From: Methylococcales symbiont of Iophon sp. n. MRB-2018
Lineage (GTDB): Bacteria > Pseudomonadota > Gammaproteobacteria > Methylococcales > Methylomonadaceae
DNA length: 60,522 nt
Assembly (NCBI GenBank): GCA_003666325.1
Contig: QPIL01000114.1
Location: 1 to 60,522, forward strand
Direction of reading: 5' to 3'
Below, in pieces: positions 39,921 to 50,274 of the stretch. The notes under the pieces were generated by a model. That model searched no databases and was not told the origin of the DNA. It worked only from the letters and a program-made list of their open reading frames with translations. Each line of letters opens with the position of its first letter. Position 1 is the first letter of the stretch. Position numbers and translations under genes: made by a program.

Positions 39921-42900
39921 ATCTACAACAGTAGAAATTTAATGTCAGTCTTAGACTTCAAAAATAACACAGAATAAAATTAAATCTACAACAGTAGAAA
40001 TTTAATGTCAGTCTTAGACAAGTGAATTTTCAACACTCGCATTTTGCGATCTACAACAGTAGAAATTTAATGTCAGTCTTAGACCTTTATCAACAAGTCA
40101 GATGAAAAGGGATCTACAACAGTAGAAATTTAATGTCAGTCTTAGACGCTCGTTACTCGAATTGCTAGAACTTAGATCTACAACAGTAGAAATTTAATGT
40201 CAGTCTTAGACAAATATGGGATTCATGTTTTCTGATGATCTACAACAGTAGAAATTTAATGTCAGTCTTAGACTTTCTCTTTTATAAAGTAGTGCTAGAA
40301 ATCTACAACAGTAGAAATTTAATGTCAGTCTTAGACCTATAGTCTTGATGTACGTCAATTTTGTATCTACAACAGTAGAAATTTAATGTCAGTCTTAGAC
40401 TGTATGTTGACGATGTTTTGCGACACACATCTACAACAGTAGAAATTTAATGTCAGTCTTAGACCAGCAGTCATAGGTGAAATAAAATCACTAATCTACA
40501 ACAGTAGAAATTTAATGTCAGTCTTAGACGTTGCCGCACTTTTGCGGCAACTAAACATCTACAACAGTAGAAATTTAATGTCAGTCTTAGACATATGATC
40601 TAACACAGTTAGATACATCAATCTACAACAGTAGAAATTTAATGTCAGTCTTAGACCACCCTATTTTTTAAGCATAAAAATAAAGATCTACAACAGTAGA
40701 AATTTAATGTCAGTCTTAGACGGCTAAGGACAAGCTCATTGCTCTGAACATCTACAACAGTAGAAATTTAATGTCAGTCTTAGACATCAATAAGCGCAGA
40801 ACATGCAAGCACTATCTACAACAGTAGAAATTTAATGTCAGTCTTAGACTTCGGCAATATAAGACTATATTATTGCCATCTACAACAGTAGAAATTTAAT
40901 GTCAGTCTTAGACCGACACTAGCATTCTGCGTAAAATATGCATCTACAACAGTAGAAATTTAATGTCAGTCTTAGACATTCGAGCAACTCTAATAGCGAG
41001 CGTTATCTACAACAGTAGAAATTTAATGTCAGTCTTAGACGACTGCGACATGCAATCTAAAAGACAATATCTACAACAGTAGAAATTTAATGTCAGTCTT
41101 AGACAAAGTTAAACTTGAACAAATGCACAATATCTACAACAGTAGAAATTTAATGTCAGTCTTAGACAGCGCAGAATTGTTGAGTGTTGCCTTGAGTCAT
41201 CTACAACAGTAGAAATTTAATGTCAGTCTTAGACGGCTCAATAGAACGACGCAACCGCTTCAATCTACAACAGTAGAAATTTAATGTCAGTCTTAGACCT
41301 GTTTTGTAGATGATAAACTATATTATCTACAACAGTAGAAATTTAATGTCAGTCTTAGACATGTTTTGCTACTGCATATAAGTCAATATCTACAACAGTA
41401 GAAATTTAATGTCAGTCTTAGACATGGAAAAATAAAAAATAGTGAACAGTCATCTACAACAGTAGAAATTTAATGTCAGTCTTAGACAGATACTTAACTT
41501 GATTTGAAGTATACACATCTACAACAGTAGAAATTTAATGTCAGTCTTAGACATTAGAGAAACCGTTTCTGGCAGGTATCTACAACAGTAGAAATTTAAT
41601 GTCAGTCTTAGACTTATTCTTATGAGTATGCAAGATTTGTATATCTACAACAGTAGAAATTTAATGTCAGTCTTAGACATTCTTAGTGTCTAGCAGTGTC
41701 AGATATCTACAACAGTAGAAATTTAATGTCAGTCTTAGACAACTCAGGTACTTAGCATCTAATCACACATCTACAACAGTAGAAATTTAATGTCAGTCTT
41801 AGACAATAGAGTCTCCATTAAGCTCTGTTTTATCTACAACAGTAGAAATTTAATGTCAGTCTTAGACAGTTAAGCGAAATACTTAACTTGATTAATCTAC
41901 AACAGTAGAAATTTAATGTCAGTCTTAGACCAAACGAAATAAGAGCGAAATTGCTAATATCTACAACAGTAGAAATTTAATGTCAGTCTTAGACCAAACG
42001 AAATAAGAGCGAAATTGCTAATATCTACAACAGTAGAAATTTAATGTCAGTCTTAGACATTCTGAGTATCTAACTTAGTCAAATATCTACAACAGTAGAA
42101 ATTTAATGTCAGTCTTAGACGTTGCTAGGGCCAAAGTAGAACTATACAATCTACAACAGTAGAAATTTAATGTCAGTCTTAGACTTGCAATATCCAAGGC
42201 TCTCGGTGAGATCTACAACAGTAGAAATTTAATGTCAGTCTTAGACAGAGAAACTTTCTGTTAATGGCACTGGGTTATATCTACAACAGTAGAAATTTAA
42301 TGTCAGTCTTAGACTTTTAACATTGCTATTTCACCCCTCAAATCTACAACAGTAGAAATTTAATGTCAGTCTTAGACTTTTTGCAATTCGGTTAAGTTCA
42401 TTATCTACAACAGTAGAAATTTAATGTCAGTCTTAGACCTAATTAAATCGTAAGCAAAAAACGTGTTATCTACAACAGTAGAAATTTAATGTCAGTCTTA
42501 GACAATAAAAATAGGGAGGCTGTTTCCAAGATATCTACAACAGTAGAAATTTAATGTCAGTCTTAGACTGCCCCCTTATATGACTCTTGTTAAATCTACA
42601 ACAGTAGAAATTTAATGTCAGTCTTAGACTATAATGGTGTTTCCTCGCTTCACTTAATCTACAACAGTAGAAATTTAATGTCAGTCTTAGACTCCTGCGA
42701 TGCTGGGAGTGTCGTCTCATCTACAACAGTAGAAATTTAATGTCAGTCTTAGACTTCTCCAATTCCTGCACCAATTTGTATCTACAACAGTAGAAATTTA
42801 ATGTCAGTCTTAGACGCTTTTTCGAACCGCAACAATATCGACATATCTACAACAGTAGAAATTTAATGTCAGTCTTAGACGTGGAGAGCCTATCAGCGTA

Positions 42901-43449
42901 ATAACAAGATCTACAACAGTAGAAATTTAATGTCAGTCTTAGACAACATGAATCCCATATACGTTACATTACATCTACAACAGTAGAAATTTAATGTCAG
43001 TCTTAGACAAATGAAATAAGGGCAAATTTGCTCTTATCTACAACAGTAGAAATTTAATGTCAGTCTTAGACCCACGAAATTACATCGCCAAGATAAAAAA
43101 TCTACAACAGTAGAAATTTAATGTCAGTCTTAGACACAAGTTTATTACAGCATATCGTGTAATCTACAACAGTAGAAATTTAATGTCAGTCTTAGACGAA
43201 AAATAAAGAATAGTGAACAGTTGAATCTACAACAGTAGAAATTTAATGTCAGTCTTAGACATCATTTCGATTAACTCTCTATAAGAATCTACAACAGTAG
43301 AAATTTAATGTCAGTCTTAGACTACTAGCAGGTCAAATTGCAATCACTGAATCTACAACAGTAGAAATTTAATGTCAGTCTTAGACAACAAGTTTAGTAA
43401 AGCATATCGTGTAATCTACAACAGTAGAAATTTAATGTCAGTCTTAGAC
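39921..43449 (-). CRISPR. Type V-A (Cas12a) CRISPR array, 56 repeats and 55 spacers
   Basis: Repeat of 36 bp; on the minus strand it begins GTCTAAGACTGACAT and ends AATTTCTACTGTTGTAGAT, the conserved Cas12a crRNA handle with the UCUAC/GUAGA stem. Repeats are all but invariant; spacers are 26-29 bp. Polarity is right to left, away from cas2, so the leader is 43450-43590 and the last repeat is at 39921. A degenerate TCTTAGAC at 39901 may be a decayed terminal repeat. Spacer families: 41931-41958 and 41995-42022 are identical neighbours; several others are near copies. Spacer 40530-40556 carries a 9 bp hairpin (GTTGCCGCA/TGCGGCAAC). Confidence 0.97.
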
Positions 43450-43450
43450 A
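43419..43450 (-). other. Candidate I-F protospacer at the V-A leader-repeat junction
   Basis: Covers 31 bases of the leader-proximal V-A repeat plus one leader base, with GG at 43451-43452 in the PAM position (CC on the crRNA-like strand). Twenty-nine of 32 positions match I-F spacer 35420-35451. Of all the V-A repeats, I found only this leader-proximal one followed by A then GG on the plus strand. Confidence 0.8.
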
Positions 43451-43590
43451 GGTAATTGCTCAACAGAGCTAAAAATCAATGACTTAGCATTGTGTTTACC
43501 TGAAAATAGGTTGTTTATGAACGATTTATTCATTTTAACTTCTATTAAGACCTAGGTTTGAAATTTGTTTATCTGACGCCGATTATTATA
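43450..43590 (-). promoter_or_regulatory. Leader of the Cas12a array
   Basis: AT-rich region of 141 bp between cas2 and the first V-A repeat; it ends in CCT on the minus strand just before the repeat. It should hold the pre-crRNA promoter and the integration signals. No strong consensus motif was recognised. Confidence 0.65.
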
Positions 43591-43863
43591 CTAAATAATA
43601 ATTAAATCTTCATCATCATTTTTGGCATAGCCATATTTTGTTATGTGGCATTGCTTGCTTAAATTAAAAATAATAATGCTGTCTGTTTGTTCAAATTCAG
43701 ATTCAAAGTCGGCTTTTATTTCAGCCTCTACAATTGATAGTATGCGTGTGCTATTTTTTATTTCAAAGATGGAGTACTGCAAACGATAACCAAATTTGGA
43801 TAAAAATTTTGAAAAGCGAGTTCGTAGCTTATTATCGCTAATATCATAGGCAATAATTAGCAT
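43591..43863 (-). CDS. cas2: Cas2, type V-A
   Basis: Ninety residues with the ferredoxin-like Cas2 start LIIAYDISDNKLRTRFSKFL, in which the conserved Asp follows the first strand. Cas2 dimers bridge two Cas1 dimers during spacer integration. It overlaps the cas1 stop by one base, and its stop lies about 140 bp from the array, the usual V-A order. Confidence 0.94.
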   Translation of the reverse strand: MLIIAYDISDNKLRTRFSKFLSKFGYRLQYSIFEIKNSTRILSIVEAEIKADFESEFEQTDSIIIFNLSKQCHITKYGYAKNDDEDLIII

Positions 43864-44828
43864 TATCCTTCACCCACAAAGATGGGATATTTTTCCATTG
43901 GCTTATTTTGCATAAAAGCTCGGTAATAACTTTGCACATAAAGAAATATTTCAGCCTTATGATTCAGTAATGATTTGAGAAGAAAAGTAGTATAAAGCTG
44001 GCTTTGTTTTCCGAATAGTCGGTATTGTCCATTGATAAAACTAAAATCTTCTTCGTGTATTTGTCCCAGTTTGTATGCTTTTCTAACACGTTTATCAATA
44101 ATGATACGAAACGGTTCAACTAAGTCGCATACCAGTGATTTACGCTGGTAAAATAGTTGGTGATATACGCCTTGATAAGTATCAAAACCATATAAATTTA
44201 GTAGTGCATCTATAAAATGAAACAGTTGTGTATAACCAATGTCGAGCAATAAATTGGTGATGTCTTGTTTGGCTCTAGGTTTGCGTCCTTTCCATTGCAT
44301 TTCGTTAAACATTTGAGTGAAATAGACGCGCGATGCGATACCTTCTATTCCTAATATTTCATGCATGTCTAATGTAGCATTAGGCAGTCTGTTTTGATAT
44401 TCAAGCAGTTGATTGATGGCTTGTTTTAATGGGGCTGTTTTGGTTCTTAGGTGCTTTAACGCCTTAATTTGTTGGTCTATTTTATTGTGTACTATGTGTT
44501 GGGCAATATCCATCCCTTGATAGCTATATTGTTTTTTTCGTAATAGCACATTGCCTTCTGCTTTTGCTAACCAACTGCCATAAGGAATGAGACCATGACT
44601 CAATAATACAATACTGAATCCAAATTTTTTGGCGCGTTGCAATAAGCCTGTTGTTATTGTGGCATGCCCGACAATAAATACGGCAAACAGGCGGTAACAG
44701 CTCGATTGATGTTTTATTCCTGTTTTATCGGTGATAACAATATTGTCATTTTTAAAACTCATTTTTTCGTCATAGCTTAATAACGCGACTATGATTTTCT
44801 TTTGTTTAAAATCGGGAGCACTTAGCAT
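43863..44828 (-). CDS. cas1: Cas1, type V-A integrase
   Basis: Protein of 321 residues. The helical C-terminal domain carries the metal site: Glu in ILGIEGIASRVYFTQMF, then His in GVYHQLFYQRKS and Asp in LVCDLVEPFR, a pattern typical of Cas1 from systems with Cas4. It joins prespacers into the leader end of the array. Overlaps cas4 by 7 bp and cas2 by 1 bp. It is distinct in sequence from the I-F Cas1 at 51013-51948. Confidence 0.95.
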   Translation of the reverse strand: MLSAPDFKQKKIIVALLSYDEKMSFKNDNIVITDKTGIKHQSSCYRLFAVFIVGHATITTGLLQRAKKFGFSIVLLSHGLIPYGSWLAKAEGNVLLRKKQYSYQGMDIAQHIVHNKIDQQIKALKHLRTKTAPLKQAINQLLEYQNRLPNATLDMHEILGIEGIASRVYFTQMFNEMQWKGRKPRAKQDITNLLLDIGYTQLFHFIDALLNLYGFDTYQGVYHQLFYQRKSLVCDLVEPFRIIIDKRVRKAYKLGQIHEEDFSFINGQYRLFGKQSQLYTTFLLKSLLNHKAEIFLYVQSYYRAFMQNKPMEKYPIFVGEG

Positions 44829-45379
44829 AATGATGCATCACAAAGATTGTTATAAATACAATGTTGGCATTTATTTTTATTGGCAGTGAATGAAGCTGTT
44901 AAATCAAAACTACGGATTTTAGCCACTAAATCATCAAATCCTTGCTGCCGTTCTAGATCTTCTTCTGGTTTTTTAATCGGATAGCTTTTATTGTCGTCCA
45001 TGCTATACAGCTTGATGGATTTGACCTGATAACCCATTTCTATTAAGCAGTGATATTGTGCATAAAGTTGATAAATATAGCCGTCATAAATAACTTTGAT
45101 CTTTTTTTTACGCTCGACCAATAATGATTTAGCTTGATCAAAGGTATCAATTTTGCCGCCTATATTATATTTTTCGCTAAACACTTCCATGCCTTGTAAT
45201 ATGGCTTTTGATGTACTGTAGTTTTGATTATCGACCGTTTTATGTGCAGCCAAACCTTTGGTTTGATCTGTTGTGTGATACAAACGCTTGGATACCCGAC
45301 CATATAACTGATGAAAATAAATTGATCTGGGGCAAAAGATAAAGTCATTTAGGTATGAAATAGGCATATAAGGTTCCAT
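44822..45379 (-). CDS. cas4: Cas4, type V-A
   Basis: Protein of 185 residues. The first cysteine of the Fe-S cluster lies in DFIFCPRSIYFH and the other three in CQHCIYNNLC near the C-terminus; a RecB-like nuclease core lies between, with GGKIDTF..KSLLVERKKK as the DEK-type motif. Cas4 trims prespacer ends and sets PAM orientation. It starts 11 bp after the cas12a stop and belongs to the same operon. Confidence 0.93.
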   Translation of the reverse strand: MEPYMPISYLNDFIFCPRSIYFHQLYGRVSKRLYHTTDQTKGLAAHKTVDNQNYSTSKAILQGMEVFSEKYNIGGKIDTFDQAKSLLVERKKKIKVIYDGYIYQLYAQYHCLIEMGYQVKSIKLYSMDDNKSYPIKKPEEDLERQQGFDDLVAKIRSFDLTASFTANKNKCQHCIYNNLCDASLC

Positions 45380-45390
45380 ATTTTCTGGCC

Positions 45391-48300
45391 TTACTTATTA
45401 TGCCAATCATTAATAAACTTAAACCAATCTTCATTTTTCATAGCCAGCTTTAAATTCTCTTCACCATCCCATTGTTTAATTTGTTGTAAATTCCATAAAC
45501 CTTTGAGTGCAATGTTATAAGCACCATTGGCATCGGCATCTTTAGGCTGTTGCTTTGTTGCATTACGGCTGTCAAAAAACACCCCATTCTTATCAGCTAT
45601 GGGTGAGAGGATAAAGTCTTCATCTGTTCCCGTTACACTATGGCGCAATGACAGCGTGAGTTTTATTAACCAATAAAGACTTTTATAAAAACGGGTGTTT
45701 TTTGCTGATGCAAGAGCTTGTTTTAAATCTTGTCCATTTTGATAGCTAATGGATGCTTCATTAAATAATGCTTTTAATTGTTCGGTTACATTAATTGATA
45801 TTGTTTCCCATTGTCCTTGCTGATTGCGTTTATTTGAGTAGCGTACATCACCATGTGTACAGGCAATCCATTTTGTTTGATAGTCTTTTAAATTTTGTCT
45901 GACATTAAAATTATTGTAATCAAAAGAAAATTCAAAATAGTTTTTGTTGCTATTAAAATTAATGCTTTCAAAGGCTTCAAAAAACTGTTTTGATTTGGCT
46001 AGACTTTGATATTGAGTATAAAGAAAGTTAATAAAGCCTGTGGCTGGATCAATTTTAGAGGTATAAGCTGCTTGCACATAAAATAAAATGCCTGATTGCT
46101 TACCTAGCTTATCGAAACTGATGAATGGTGCGGTTAGCTGATAAGCATTAAGGTAACCACCGGGTTTAGTTGCTTCATTCTGCTTAAAAACAAGATAATT
46201 GAGTTTAACAATCAGCGCTTTTTCAAATTTTTGATACACTTGTTTTTCAACATGAAAACGTCCACGCTTAAAACCAAAATTCAGATCTTCAAGACAAATA
46301 ATGGCATTGTACTTAATAATAAGTTCTGCCAGCTTATGCACCACATGAGATAGATAGCCTTCTTTAAGTTCTTTTATATCTTCAACACTTCCCCATGACT
46401 TTCTGGCGACATCTCGTTGTTTTTCTTTGGTATGGAGTTTTTGCTGATAATCAACTGCGTATCCTTGATCTGTGCTGATGCTATTAAGTGTGTTTTGTTC
46501 AATAATTTCACCTTTATCGTTAATCACTGTGTAGTACAGTAAATGTCTTTCACCACGATCAATGCCAATAATATGTGTACCGCTATTACCTTGTAATGCT
46601 TTGTTAACATGATCGTTAAAACGAGAAACACTTTGTGCTTTAAAATTAAGTGTTATCGGCACATGAAGTTGAAATTTGTCTTTTGTGTAGCGTTTGTCTT
46701 TAACAATATCATAGGCAAAGGTACTTTCTTTTTTAGGGTTTTCACTGTTTTTATTAGCAATAGCTTCGTTTGCGGTATGAGTAATAATATCTTTGCGTTT
46801 AATGGAGTGCTTGCGATAAAAAATTTCAGCTTCGCCATTAAGTTTTAACACTACATCTTTTAGGTTTTCAGCTTCAAATAATCCTTTCCAGTAAAGCGTA
46901 TGCAGGTTGGGATTGCCTTTGCTGTAGGGTGAAAAATCTTTATTGTAGATTTGGAATAGAAAAAGCTTACCTGCTTCAATACATTCATTTATATAGCTTT
47001 CTTTTATTTTGTGAAAGTCCATGCGATAACCCTGAGACTCAACCTCACGATAAAACCCACTCAAGTCTTCGTAACTATTGGTGTCTGAAAACTGAAAATT
47101 AAACTCTGTCCATTCGGGATGTTTTTTGATGCTGACCTTGAAAAAATCAATCATGGTATGGCAGTCCTCTAGACTAAAATCTTCCTTATTAAAGCCTGGT
47201 CGTGGGGTGCCGTTTATGCTGTGCGAGGCAGTATTACGAATTTTTCTTACCTCAGAAGATGGAGAAAAATAATCTATTCGCTTATTTGAGAAAAACACTT
47301 TAGGAAGCATTTTATTAGCACCTGGCAATAGTTTGTAAACAATTTTTCTATAGCCGCCTATATCTGTTTCTGTGACTTTTTTATTCAGCGTATCTTTAGT
47401 TTTTAGCTTTTTGTCATTACCTGCATCATCAATCCCTTTAGTGTAATTAAATAGGTGTTTATGCTTTGGGTGCATAATTCCAAGGTAATAAAGCCCGTCT
47501 TTTTCAAATAAAATAGAGGAGTTATCAGTTTCTTTATTTACATCCCAACCATTCAATAAGGTTGGAGTACCAAAATTCACTTTAATTTTGTCGGTTGAAA
47601 ATGGCTTTTTAGTCAGGTGATTACGGGTTTTGTTGTATAAGGTGATCGTTGCTTCTGTATAGTTATTATAGGCTTCTGAGAACCCCCCATAGAAACCCGC
47701 ATCCATATCGGGCATATCAATATGGTTGCGTCCATCAACTAAATGCAAGGGTTTGACTGCATCTGATACTGCCATAAAACCATCTAGCATTCCCTTTATT
47801 TTTTGTACTTGCCTGAAACCTACACCGCCATTTTCACCCTCTTTTACAGGAGTTTTGCGATTTTTACTCAGTTCATCTAATGAGAGTAATTGTTTAACTT
47901 CGCTAATGGCATCATTCAGTTCAGGTCTGTTATCTTGCTTAGTTTGAGCTAATTTGACTGCTTCCAACAAATACCCTTGAAGTGGATGTTGTGGCATTGT
48001 CAGTTTTTTCAATTGTTCATGCAATGGATCGTTATCTTCAAGGCTTTGTATGTAAGAAATTAGCTTTTCATCTAATTCTGCAATGCTGAATGCTTTTTGC
48101 CCTAAATAAATTTCACAGTCTTTTGCGCTCAGCTCCTTTTTAGCATAATACTTAAGTGCCAAGTTGATTATTTGGTACCTGTGAAATAGGTTTTGTGAAA
48201 TAGCTGTTAGTCCTACCGATTTTATATAAACACGCTGTAAATCCGTTGATGCAAGTTGTGCAATTGCTTCTTCCAGTTTATTTAACAGCCCATTATTTTT

Positions 48301-49356
48301 TGTTACATTTTCAATATGTTCTGCCAAGGTGATGAGTAGGCGTTTATCATCGTCAAATGCTTCTGGAATAAAAGAGGTGGTTTCTCTATCACTGAGTATT
48401 TGCTTATACAAACCAGTAAAGCCTGACAAGTCATAAATCTTTGTGGCCTTTTCACCACTTTTTTTTGCATGTTCTTTAGCTTGTTTTTGAATTTGTTGTT
48501 TAAATAAATTGACTTGTTCATTAAGCCCCTGCTCTTTTTCGCCTGTTTCTTCTGTTTTTCCACCTAAAAGTTGTTGATAATTATCTATGCCTGTTTGTGT
48601 AAATAGGTTTATAAAATAACGTGGTTTGAAAATTTCATCTAAACTCTCAACTCTCATTTTTTCAAGCAAGGCAGGAGTGGCTGTTAATTTTAAATCTTTA
48701 TATTCATCTACCATCTTTTTATACTGAATATAGTTGTTAAAAAAGCGTGGCAGATTTTCATTGATTAAGCGATAGGCGATGGCTGTAGGTTGCTCTTCAT
48801 TACTGTACATGTTTTTACGGTTTTCATGAAAACCAGAAAAGTAAGTGGTAAATTTTTTAAAACTCTCAATGGTTGCTTTGTGTTCTTCCCATTTTCCTTT
48901 TTGTTCAAGCCAGTTGGGTAGATCGCGATTAATTAGCTCTTTTTTAAACAAATCACTATTGCCAGCAAAAGATTTGACCAGTTTTTTTCTTAACGCTGTT
49001 TGTGTGTATTCCCATAGCTTCCTATTTTTTGGGTCTTTTTGATCTTGTTTTAGATTCTCATAATGAGAATAGGCATATTCAAGATCTTGGGGGTTGATCC
49101 ACATTTCACCTGTTTTAGGGTCAACAGGTGAGCTAAGTTTGTCTTCAATATAAGCACGATGATAATCATCAATTAACTCTTTTATGGCTTTATAATCTTC
49201 TGCACGTTGCTGATCTTCCGTCACAAAATCTTTCAAATTCTGAGATTTAAAGTCTTCAATATAATCTGCCGTTTCTCCAATGGGCTTTAATTCAAAACGA
49301 AGTGTTTTTGATAATGAATATAGGTTTGTAAAGTTATTGTAATCTAGTGGTTCCAT
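45391..49356 (-). CDS. cas12a: Cas12a (Cpf1) RNA-guided DNA nuclease
   Basis: Type V-A effector of 1321 residues, full length. N-terminal NFTNLYSLSKTLRFELKP starts the WED/REC lobe. The PAM-interacting residues known from Acidaminococcus appear as NGWDVNKETDN and KMLPK, predicting a T-rich (TTTV-like) PAM. The crRNA-processing region shows ITHTANEAIANKN and IVKDKRYTKDKF. RuvC I is GIDRGERHLLYY, RuvC II EDLNFGFKRGR, RuvC III DADANGAYNIALKG; all catalytic acids are present. It processes its own crRNA and needs no tracrRNA. A -10-like TATAAT lies near 49396; the 5' flank shares a 29 nt block with the I-F cas1 5' flank. Confidence 0.98.
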   Translation of the reverse strand: MEPLDYNNFTNLYSLSKTLRFELKPIGETADYIEDFKSQNLKDFVTEDQQRAEDYKAIKELIDDYHRAYIEDKLSSPVDPKTGEMWINPQDLEYAYSHYENLKQDQKDPKNRKLWEYTQTALRKKLVKSFAGNSDLFKKELINRDLPNWLEQKGKWEEHKATIESFKKFTTYFSGFHENRKNMYSNEEQPTAIAYRLINENLPRFFNNYIQYKKMVDEYKDLKLTATPALLEKMRVESLDEIFKPRYFINLFTQTGIDNYQQLLGGKTEETGEKEQGLNEQVNLFKQQIQKQAKEHAKKSGEKATKIYDLSGFTGLYKQILSDRETTSFIPEAFDDDKRLLITLAEHIENVTKNNGLLNKLEEAIAQLASTDLQRVYIKSVGLTAISQNLFHRYQIINLALKYYAKKELSAKDCEIYLGQKAFSIAELDEKLISYIQSLEDNDPLHEQLKKLTMPQHPLQGYLLEAVKLAQTKQDNRPELNDAISEVKQLLSLDELSKNRKTPVKEGENGGVGFRQVQKIKGMLDGFMAVSDAVKPLHLVDGRNHIDMPDMDAGFYGGFSEAYNNYTEATITLYNKTRNHLTKKPFSTDKIKVNFGTPTLLNGWDVNKETDNSSILFEKDGLYYLGIMHPKHKHLFNYTKGIDDAGNDKKLKTKDTLNKKVTETDIGGYRKIVYKLLPGANKMLPKVFFSNKRIDYFSPSSEVRKIRNTASHSINGTPRPGFNKEDFSLEDCHTMIDFFKVSIKKHPEWTEFNFQFSDTNSYEDLSGFYREVESQGYRMDFHKIKESYINECIEAGKLFLFQIYNKDFSPYSKGNPNLHTLYWKGLFEAENLKDVVLKLNGEAEIFYRKHSIKRKDIITHTANEAIANKNSENPKKESTFAYDIVKDKRYTKDKFQLHVPITLNFKAQSVSRFNDHVNKALQGNSGTHIIGIDRGERHLLYYTVINDKGEIIEQNTLNSISTDQGYAVDYQQKLHTKEKQRDVARKSWGSVEDIKELKEGYLSHVVHKLAELIIKYNAIICLEDLNFGFKRGRFHVEKQVYQKFEKALIVKLNYLVFKQNEATKPGGYLNAYQLTAPFISFDKLGKQSGILFYVQAAYTSKIDPATGFINFLYTQYQSLAKSKQFFEAFESINFNSNKNYFEFSFDYNNFNVRQNLKDYQTKWIACTHGDVRYSNKRNQQGQWETISINVTEQLKALFNEASISYQNGQDLKQALASAKNTRFYKSLYWLIKLTLSLRHSVTGTDEDFILSPIADKNGVFFDSRNATKQQPKDADANGAYNIALKGLWNLQQIKQWDGEENLKLAMKNEDWFKFINDWHNK

Positions 49357-49409
49357 TATTTAAGCCTTGAATTTATTTAAAATATATTTTGCGTATAATT
49401 ATAAAGCTT

Positions 49410-49438
49410 ATTATATAACTACTTTAACTCACCGTATA
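49410..49438 (-). repeat. 29 nt block shared by the 5' flanks of cas12a and I-F cas1
   Basis: This segment, 54 bp before the cas12a start, matches 51947-51975 at 26 of 29 positions; the second copy begins at the cas1 start codon and extends upstream. The common core is TAACTCACCGTATA on the plus strand. It suggests that the cas12a operon is joined to a duplicated I-F cas1 promoter region. Confidence 0.65.
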
Positions 49439-49476
49439 AAGAGTAACTTTAAATGCTTCCATGTTATTCTTGCAGG

Positions 49477-49622
49477 AATAATTTCTTAACCGCTTGCAAG
49501 CCTTCTGCTGTTATCACAGTTTGCCATGTGTTGTTGCCTATGCGGCTGGCGAAGGCATCTAGTACGCGCCTTGTTCTGTTAAGGGCTTTTTTCTCGCATT
49601 GGGATACTAAGGTGACCATCAT
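49477..49622 (-). pseudogene. Duplicated 5' scrap of type I-F cas2-3
   Basis: Read leftwards from 49622 this repeats the first 48 or so codons of the cas2-3 remnant at 50570-51016 (MMVTLVSQCEKKALNRTR...) with a few substitutions, then breaks off before cas12a. It is too short for even a Cas2 domain and is non-functional. The plus-strand frame over it has no support. Confidence 0.8.
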
Positions 49623-49628
49623 AATAAT

Positions 49629-49922
49629 TTACCAGCGACTCGGTAATTTTCTTGATGTGTGAAATACTCGCAATATTTCTATATTACGGTTATGTACTCT
49701 ATAGGGAATGATATAGGGTAAATTATCAATTATTAATTCTCTTGTGCCTGTGATTCTTCCTGAGCGACCTAATGATGGGTTATTTCCCAATAACTCAACC
49801 GTTATACGAATTTTTTGAACCATTTTTTTGGCTGCGGGTAAAGAGTCGGTCGCTATGTGCTGCGCTTCATCATCTAGGTTTATTAAGGCTTTGTTTAACC
49901 AGCGGATATTTAGAGATGTCAT
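49629..49922 (-). CDS. RelE/ParE-family toxin, copy A
   Basis: Protein of 97 residues with the family pattern: helical N-terminus with LDDEAQHIA, then GNNPSLGRSGR and ELIIDNLPYIIPYRV, IEILRVFHTSR. It differs from copy B (51985-52278) by a single residue (Ser for Pro in GRSGR). It follows the antitoxin gene by 19 bp. ParE-type toxins poison gyrase and RelE-type cleave mRNA; which applies here is not clear from sequence. Confidence 0.88.
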   Translation of the reverse strand: MTSLNIRWLNKALINLDDEAQHIATDSLPAAKKMVQKIRITVELLGNNPSLGRSGRITGTRELIIDNLPYIIPYRVHNRNIEILRVFHTSRKLPSRW

Positions 49923-49941
49923 GTTTTGTTAGTGTTCCTTG

Positions 49942-50172
49942 CTATGACCATTTATTGAAGACACCATCTATTTGTTTTTTATTGGCAAAATCACCGTTTT
50001 CAACCTCAATTAAAGCTTCTTTAATTTCGTTCATTTGCCATTCATTTAATGCTATATATTTTTCTATCGCATCTACGGCAAGAAAAGACTTTGTTCTGTT
50101 GGATATAGCCGCTAGTTTATTTAAGCGATTCTTCAAAGTTTCATCTAGTCTAATCGTCATGGTGGTGGTCAT
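49942..50172 (-). CDS. Ribbon-helix-helix antitoxin, copy A
   Basis: From the ATG at 50172, preceded by AAGG with good spacing, a 76-residue protein: MTIRLDETLKNRLNKLAAIS is a CopG/RHH DNA-binding domain and the acidic C-terminus should bind the toxin. The ten-codon longer frame from 50202 lacks a ribosome site. Protein identical to copy B. The AT-rich upstream region contains TTGTGTACATTGTAA as a possible operator. Confidence 0.85.
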   Translation of the reverse strand: MTTTMTIRLDETLKNRLNKLAAISNRTKSFLAVDAIEKYIALNEWQMNEIKEALIEVENGDFANKKQIDGVFNKWS

Positions 50173-50274
50173 AATTTTTACCTTATTTAAAGTTACATCC
50201 AAAATATATTACAATGTACACAATATAACATATTATTATTTATCACCTTGTAAGGCGATGATTTTTACTTGCTC

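Noticed and set aside
41424-41451. V-A spacer containing AGTGAAC, which resembles the end of the I-F repeat
   Set aside because: Only seven bases match and the GCC..GGC stem is absent; chance is sufficient.
39921-49356. tracrRNA-like anti-repeat or transposon (Tn7-like) genes near cas12a
   Set aside because: No anti-repeat outside the array other than the I-F spacer, and no TnsB/TnsC/TniQ-type genes; the system is ordinary V-A in gene content.
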